Source of the DNA: Leucobacter luti
Lineage (GTDB): Bacteria > Actinomycetota > Actinomycetes > Actinomycetales > Microbacteriaceae
DNA length: 64,000 nt
NCBI RefSeq assembly: GCF_004217175.1
Contig: NZ_SHKI01000003.1
Span: 248,697-312,696, forward strand
Reading direction: 5' to 3'
Made by a program: the position numbers and the translations under genes. The notes below the pieces were generated by a model. That model was not told the DNA's origin. It made no database searches and saw nothing but the letters and a program-made list of their open reading frames with translations. Numbering within the stretch: position 1 is the first letter of the stretch; each line of letters begins with the position of its first letter. Positions 60,960 to 64,000 of this stretch are shown piece by piece.

Positions 60960-61360
60960 TACTGCTGCTTCCAAAACTGCTCCAATCCGTCGTGGACGGC
61001 GGTGACGTCGTCCGGGGTTCCAAATAGTTCAAATCGGTAGAGGACGGGCACGTGGCACTTGCGCCCGATGATGTCCGCTGCGAGGCCGTACGCCTCGCCG
61101 AAGTTTGTGTTGCCGGCGGACATGACGCCTCTGATCTTGCTCCGGTTTCGCTCGTCGTTGAGGAAACGAATGACCTGCTTCGGGACCGCCTTCGTCGAGG
61201 GGCCGCCGCCGTAGGTGGGGACGAGGAGCACGAACGGCTCCTCGACCAAGAGGGGATCTTCTCGCGAGTAGAGGGGGATGCGCAGCGCTGGGCGTCCGAG
61301 CTTCTCGATGAATCGGTGGGTATTTCCCGAGACACTGGAGAAGTAGACCAGGTCAGCCAT
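60959..61360 (-). CDS. nrdI: NrdI flavodoxin-like activator
   Basis: The 133-residue flavoprotein begins [17 protein letters not shown], an FMN phosphate-binding loop, and has [18 protein letters not shown] and [14 protein letters not shown], all typical of NrdI. It supplies the oxidant to build the Mn(III)2-tyrosyl cofactor of NrdF. It lies behind a long hairpin that separates it from nrdH. Confidence 0.93.
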
Positions 61361-61395
61361 GCGTATCGCCTCCGCTCGAAGTTGATTCCTGACAG

Positions 61396-61457
61396 CTCTG
61401 AAAACGCCCGCGTCCGGTCGCGGCTCTCGCCACCGACCGCCGCGGGCGTTTTCAGAG
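61396..61457 (-). terminator. Attenuator-like hairpin between nrdH and nrdI
   Basis: A perfect 17-bp stem (61396-61412 with 61441-61457) has a TTTT run in its 3' arm. It lies in the nrdH-nrdI gap and probably reduces read-through or stabilises the nrdH message. Confidence 0.65.
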
Positions 61458-61464
61458 AAAAGCG

Positions 61465-61701
61465 CTACTCCGCGAGGCGGCCGGCGAGCTCCGAGATCTT
61501 GTCGGGGCGGAAGCCTGACCAGTGTTCCTCGTCGGTCACCACGACGGGCGCCTGCAGGTAGCCGAGCTCCTTGACGGCTTCAAGTGCGGCTTCGTCCTGC
61601 GAGAGATCGAGGATGTTGTACTCAATCCCCTTGCTGTCGAGCGCCCGGTAAGTCGCGGTGCACTGCACGCACGACGGCTTCGTGTATACCGTAATGGCCA
61701 T
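61465..61701 (-). CDS. nrdH: NrdH glutaredoxin-like redoxin
   Basis: The start at 61701 gives a 78-residue thioredoxin-fold protein with the Cys11-Val-Gln-Cys14 active site ([14 protein letters not shown]) and the [20 protein letters not shown] end, the standard NrdH layout. It reduces the NrdE C-terminal cysteines using thioredoxin reductase. First gene of the operon. Confidence 0.93.
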   Translation of the reverse strand: MAITVYTKPSCVQCTATYRALDSKGIEYNILDLSQDEAALEAVKELGYLQAPVVVTDEEHWSGFRPDKISELAGRLAE

Positions 61702-61741
61702 TTCACGCCCTTCGTCAAAACCTTCGCGCCCCACGCCGAGG

Positions 61742-61790
61742 CACTACATCTAGTGAACCACACCTATGCCAACCACAACATGATGTAGTT
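61742..61790. promoter_or_regulatory. Two putative NrdR boxes upstream of nrdH
   Basis: CACTACATCTAGTG (61742-61755) is a good NrdR-type palindrome. A second, weaker box (ACAACATGATGTAGTT, 61775-61790) lies about three helical turns upstream. NrdR with dATP/ATP represses ribonucleotide reductase operons through paired boxes of this kind. Confidence 0.65.
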
Positions 61791-62031
61791 ACACCAATGT
61801 AGTTTTCCACGCGGTTTCCACCGATTGCCACCCCGGCTTGGGGAGAACTTTCGGCGCGGTTCCGCCCCTCTCGGGGGGTTATCCACAGGGCTGGGGGTGC
61901 TGAAGAATTTTGCTCCACACCCTTTCCTCGGCGTGTCGCGGGAGCCGCGATTCGGACCCCGCGCATCGCCCGCTCGGGCACCCACCATCGCACGGTCTGC
62001 GGCACCCCACAGCCGCCGCACGGGGACCTCA

Positions 62032-62421
62032 CTAGAGCGCGATCGGCCACAGCAGCTCCGTCCCATCGGGCTGAAACCAGCGGAGCACCAGCATTGCGTC
62101 GGGCGCCACGGCGGCCGCCTCGGAGTGCGTGCCCCGGAGGGTCACCCGCAGCCGCTCCCCCGGACCCACCGTGCGCGGCAGCGACAGGCCCAGCATGCCG
62201 CTCCCAGCGAGCGCAAACCGCACCGAGTGGAGTGGCCGATCGCCGCACTGCTGCACCTCGATCACCCCCGACGCGGAGCGCAGCGTGACCCGCCACGGCA
62301 CGGGCACCGGGGCCGGCTCCGCGGTGGGCGGGCGCTCTCCGCACGCGCCGCCCCGGGCGGCCGCGCGCACGCGCACTCCCGGCGGCGGCTGCAACCGAGT
62401 GGCGAGTCTGAACGGGTTCAT
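62032..62421 (-). CDS. Hypothetical beta-rich protein (129 aa)
   Basis: The product has a basic N-terminus and a beta-sandwich-like rest (VTLRSASGVIEVQQCGDRPL, LRVTLRGTHSEAAAV, MLVLRWFQPDGTELL). I recognise no family and see no signal peptide or transmembrane segment. It lies between nrdH and rlmH, on the minus strand. Confidence 0.5.
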   Translation of the reverse strand: MNPFRLATRLQPPPGVRVRAAARGGACGERPPTAEPAPVPVPWRVTLRSASGVIEVQQCGDRPLHSVRFALAGSGMLGLSLPRTVGPGERLRVTLRGTHSEAAAVAPDAMLVLRWFQPDGTELLWPIAL

Positions 62422-62620
62422 GCAATGAAGCTACCCGGTACCTCGGACATTCATCGCGCGCCGCGGAGGTGCCCCGGCGCGCGGGGCACGGGCACATGGC
62501 AGCGGCGAAAACGGGGCCGAGCGCGCGGACCCGGGGCGCGCGCGGGCGCGGGGCGCGCGGGCGCGGCAGCTGCGCCGGGCACCCCGGGCTCGCGGCAGCA
62601 GCGCCGACTGGTCCCCGCGC

Positions 62621-63079
62621 CTACACGTGGTGGTACGCGCGGCCCGCGGAGATCTCCTGCGCGCGGTAGATCTGCTCGGTCAGGATCAGCCGCACCAGCT
62701 GGTGCGGGAACACGAGCGCCGACAGGCTCCACACGAAGTCTGCGCGCCGCCGCAGCTCCTCGGTGACCCCGTACGCGCCGCCGATCACCACGACGATCGG
62801 GCGACTCGCGTCGAGCGCCGTCCGCAGCCGCTTCGCGAGCTCGGGCGAATCGACGTTGCGGCCGCGCTCGTCGAGCACCACCACGAACGCATCGCGGTCG
62901 AGCTTGGCGGCGATCCGCTCGGACTCCTCGGCTCGCGCGGCGTCGCCCTCGCGCGCCGAGTGCGGCAGCAACTGCCACGTCACGTCGAACGGCTTGCGCA
63001 GCCGCTGCTCGTAGCGCCCGATCCCGTCGGCGACCCAGGACTCGTGCTTCTTCCCGACCGCGAGCACCTTGACGCTCAC
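62621..63079 (-). CDS. rlmH: 23S rRNA pseudouridine-1915 N3-methyltransferase
   Basis: The 152-residue SPOUT methyltransferase has the RlmH features: KVLAVGKKHESWVADGI at the start, DAFVVVLDERGRNVDSPELA, the SAM-binding knot IVVVIGGAYGVTEEL and the end SLSALVFPHQLVRLILTEQI...YHH. It methylates pseudouridine 1915 in helix 69. It overlaps the aminotransferase stop by 4 nt. Confidence 0.93.
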   Translation of the reverse strand: MSVKVLAVGKKHESWVADGIGRYEQRLRKPFDVTWQLLPHSAREGDAARAEESERIAAKLDRDAFVVVLDERGRNVDSPELAKRLRTALDASRPIVVVIGGAYGVTEELRRRADFVWSLSALVFPHQLVRLILTEQIYRAQEISAGRAYHHV

Positions 63080-64000
63080 GAGACGCGCACCCCGTCGAGG
63101 TACTCCCCGATGCGGCCAATCGCCTCGGTCAGCACTTGAACGCTCGGCAGAGTCACGAAGCGCAGGTGATCCGGCGTCGCCAGGTTGAAGCCGCGCCCGT
63201 TAGTGACCAGCACGCGGGTGGCGCGCAGCAGGTCGATCACGAACGCCTGATCGTCCTCGATCGGATACCGCTCGGGGTCGAGCCGGGGGAAGAGATACAT
63301 TGCACCGCCGGGGAGCACGCAGCTCACTCCCGGGATCTCAGTGAGGAGCCGGTGCGCTACGTCGCGCTGCTCGCGGAGCCGCCCGCCCGGCGCGCACAGC
63401 TCGGCGATGCCGGACCAGTTCGAGGCGGGATCGAGCGCGATCGGGATCGCGTGCTGTGCCGGCGCGTTGGCGCACATCCGCATGTTTGCGAGCAGGGTGA
63501 GCCCCTCGATGAAGTCCTGCGCGCGCTCGCGGTCGCCCGAGAGCGCCACCCAGCCGGCGCGGTACCCGGCGACGCGCTGCGCCTTCGACAGGCCACTGAA
63601 CGTGAGGCAGAGGGTCTCGTGCACGTGCGCGGCCGCGTGCTCGTGCACCGCGGTGCCGTAGAGGATCCGCTCATAGATCTCGTCGGCCATGAGCACGATC
63701 CCGTGCCGCTCAGCGAGCGCCGCGAACCCGCGCACCAGCTCGGCCGAGTACACGCCGCCCGTGGGATTGTTGGGGTTGATCAGCACGATCCCCTTGGTCG
63801 CGGGCGTAATGAGGCGCTCGATCGCCGCGAGATCCGGCAGCCACCCATCCCCCTCGTCGCAGGGGTAGTGCACGGCGCGGCCGCCGGAGAGGGTCACCTG
63901 GGCCGTCCAAAGCGGGTAGTCGGGTGCGGGGACCAGGATCTCGTCCCCCACGTCGACGAGCGCCTGCAGCACGAGCGAGATCATCTCGCTGACCCCGTTG
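63076..64000 (-). CDS. Class I/II PLP-dependent aminotransferase (5' end outside window)
   Basis: The frame is open to the window edge, so the N-terminus is missing. Present are PAPDYPLWTAQVTLSGG, INPNNPTGGVYS, ADEIYERILY, the PLP lysine region TFSGLSKAQRVAGYRAGW, and NGRGFNLATPDHLRFV. The sequence pattern resembles AlaA/AlaC-type alanine-pyruvate aminotransferases. It is coupled to rlmH by a 4-nt overlap. Confidence 0.88.
   Translation of the reverse strand, partial: NGVSEMISLVLQALVDVGDEILVPAPDYPLWTAQVTLSGGRAVHYPCDEGDGWLPDLAAIERLITPATKGIVLINPNNPTGGVYSAELVRGFAALAERHGIVLMADEIYERILYGTAVHEHAAAHVHETLCLTFSGLSKAQRVAGYRAGWVALSGDRERAQDFIEGLTLLANMRMCANAPAQHAIPIALDPASNWSGIAELCAPGGRLREQRDVAHRLLTEIPGVSCVLPGGAMYLFPRLDPERYPIEDDQAFVIDLLRATRVLVTNGRGFNLATPDHLRFVTLPSVQVLTEAIGRIGEYLDGVRVS

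Overview
The window is a high-GC actinobacterial chromosome segment, most likely from a Microbacteriaceae member (Leucobacter-like; inferred from gene content, leaderless genes and base composition, not proven). It carries a complete-looking siphovirus prophage of about 51 kb inserted in the 3' end of nrdF.

Host left flank (1-6763): a small zinc-ribbon protein, a TetR regulator, a Pr6Pr-type membrane protein, a large LAxTG-anchored surface protein, a fatty acyl-CoA ligase, and the original nrdF terminator, now cut off from its gene. Host right flank (57800-64000): the class Ib ribonucleotide reductase operon nrdH-nrdI-nrdE-nrdF on the minus strand with putative NrdR boxes, a hypothetical protein, rlmH and a truncated aminotransferase.

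Prophage (6764-57885): the ends are an exact 85-bp direct repeat encoding the last 27 residues of NrdF, so the phage rebuilds the gene it enters. Lysogeny control and integration sit at the right end: a divergent Cro-like/repressor pair, an ImmA-type peptidase, the integrase, and on the Cro side HTH proteins and a Bro-N/KilAC antirepressor. Leftward from there run recombination and replication genes (exonuclease, RecT, Rep-like protein, SSB), accessory genes (methyltransferase, MazG-like, DUF3310), several HNH nucleases, a second lysin, terminase, portal, MuF, scaffold, decoration protein, gpE-type capsid, connectors, major tail protein, frameshifted chaperone, tape measure, tail tip genes, endolysin and holin. 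The far left end carries lysogeny-type accessory genes (SRAP protein, SHOCT protein, secreted protein plus tiny membrane protein).

Against the lytic minus-strand flow, the prophage holds scattered single genes, mostly on the plus strand and mostly membrane proteins. Several have a TANNNT -10 box 6-7 nt before the start codon, meaning probable leaderless transcripts, the same layout as the repressor gene. This is the best candidate in the window for an undescribed lysogen-expressed gene set. Three genes (small tail-region protein, cytosine methyltransferase, Rep-like protein) appear frameshifted, so the prophage may be decaying, unless these are assembly errors.
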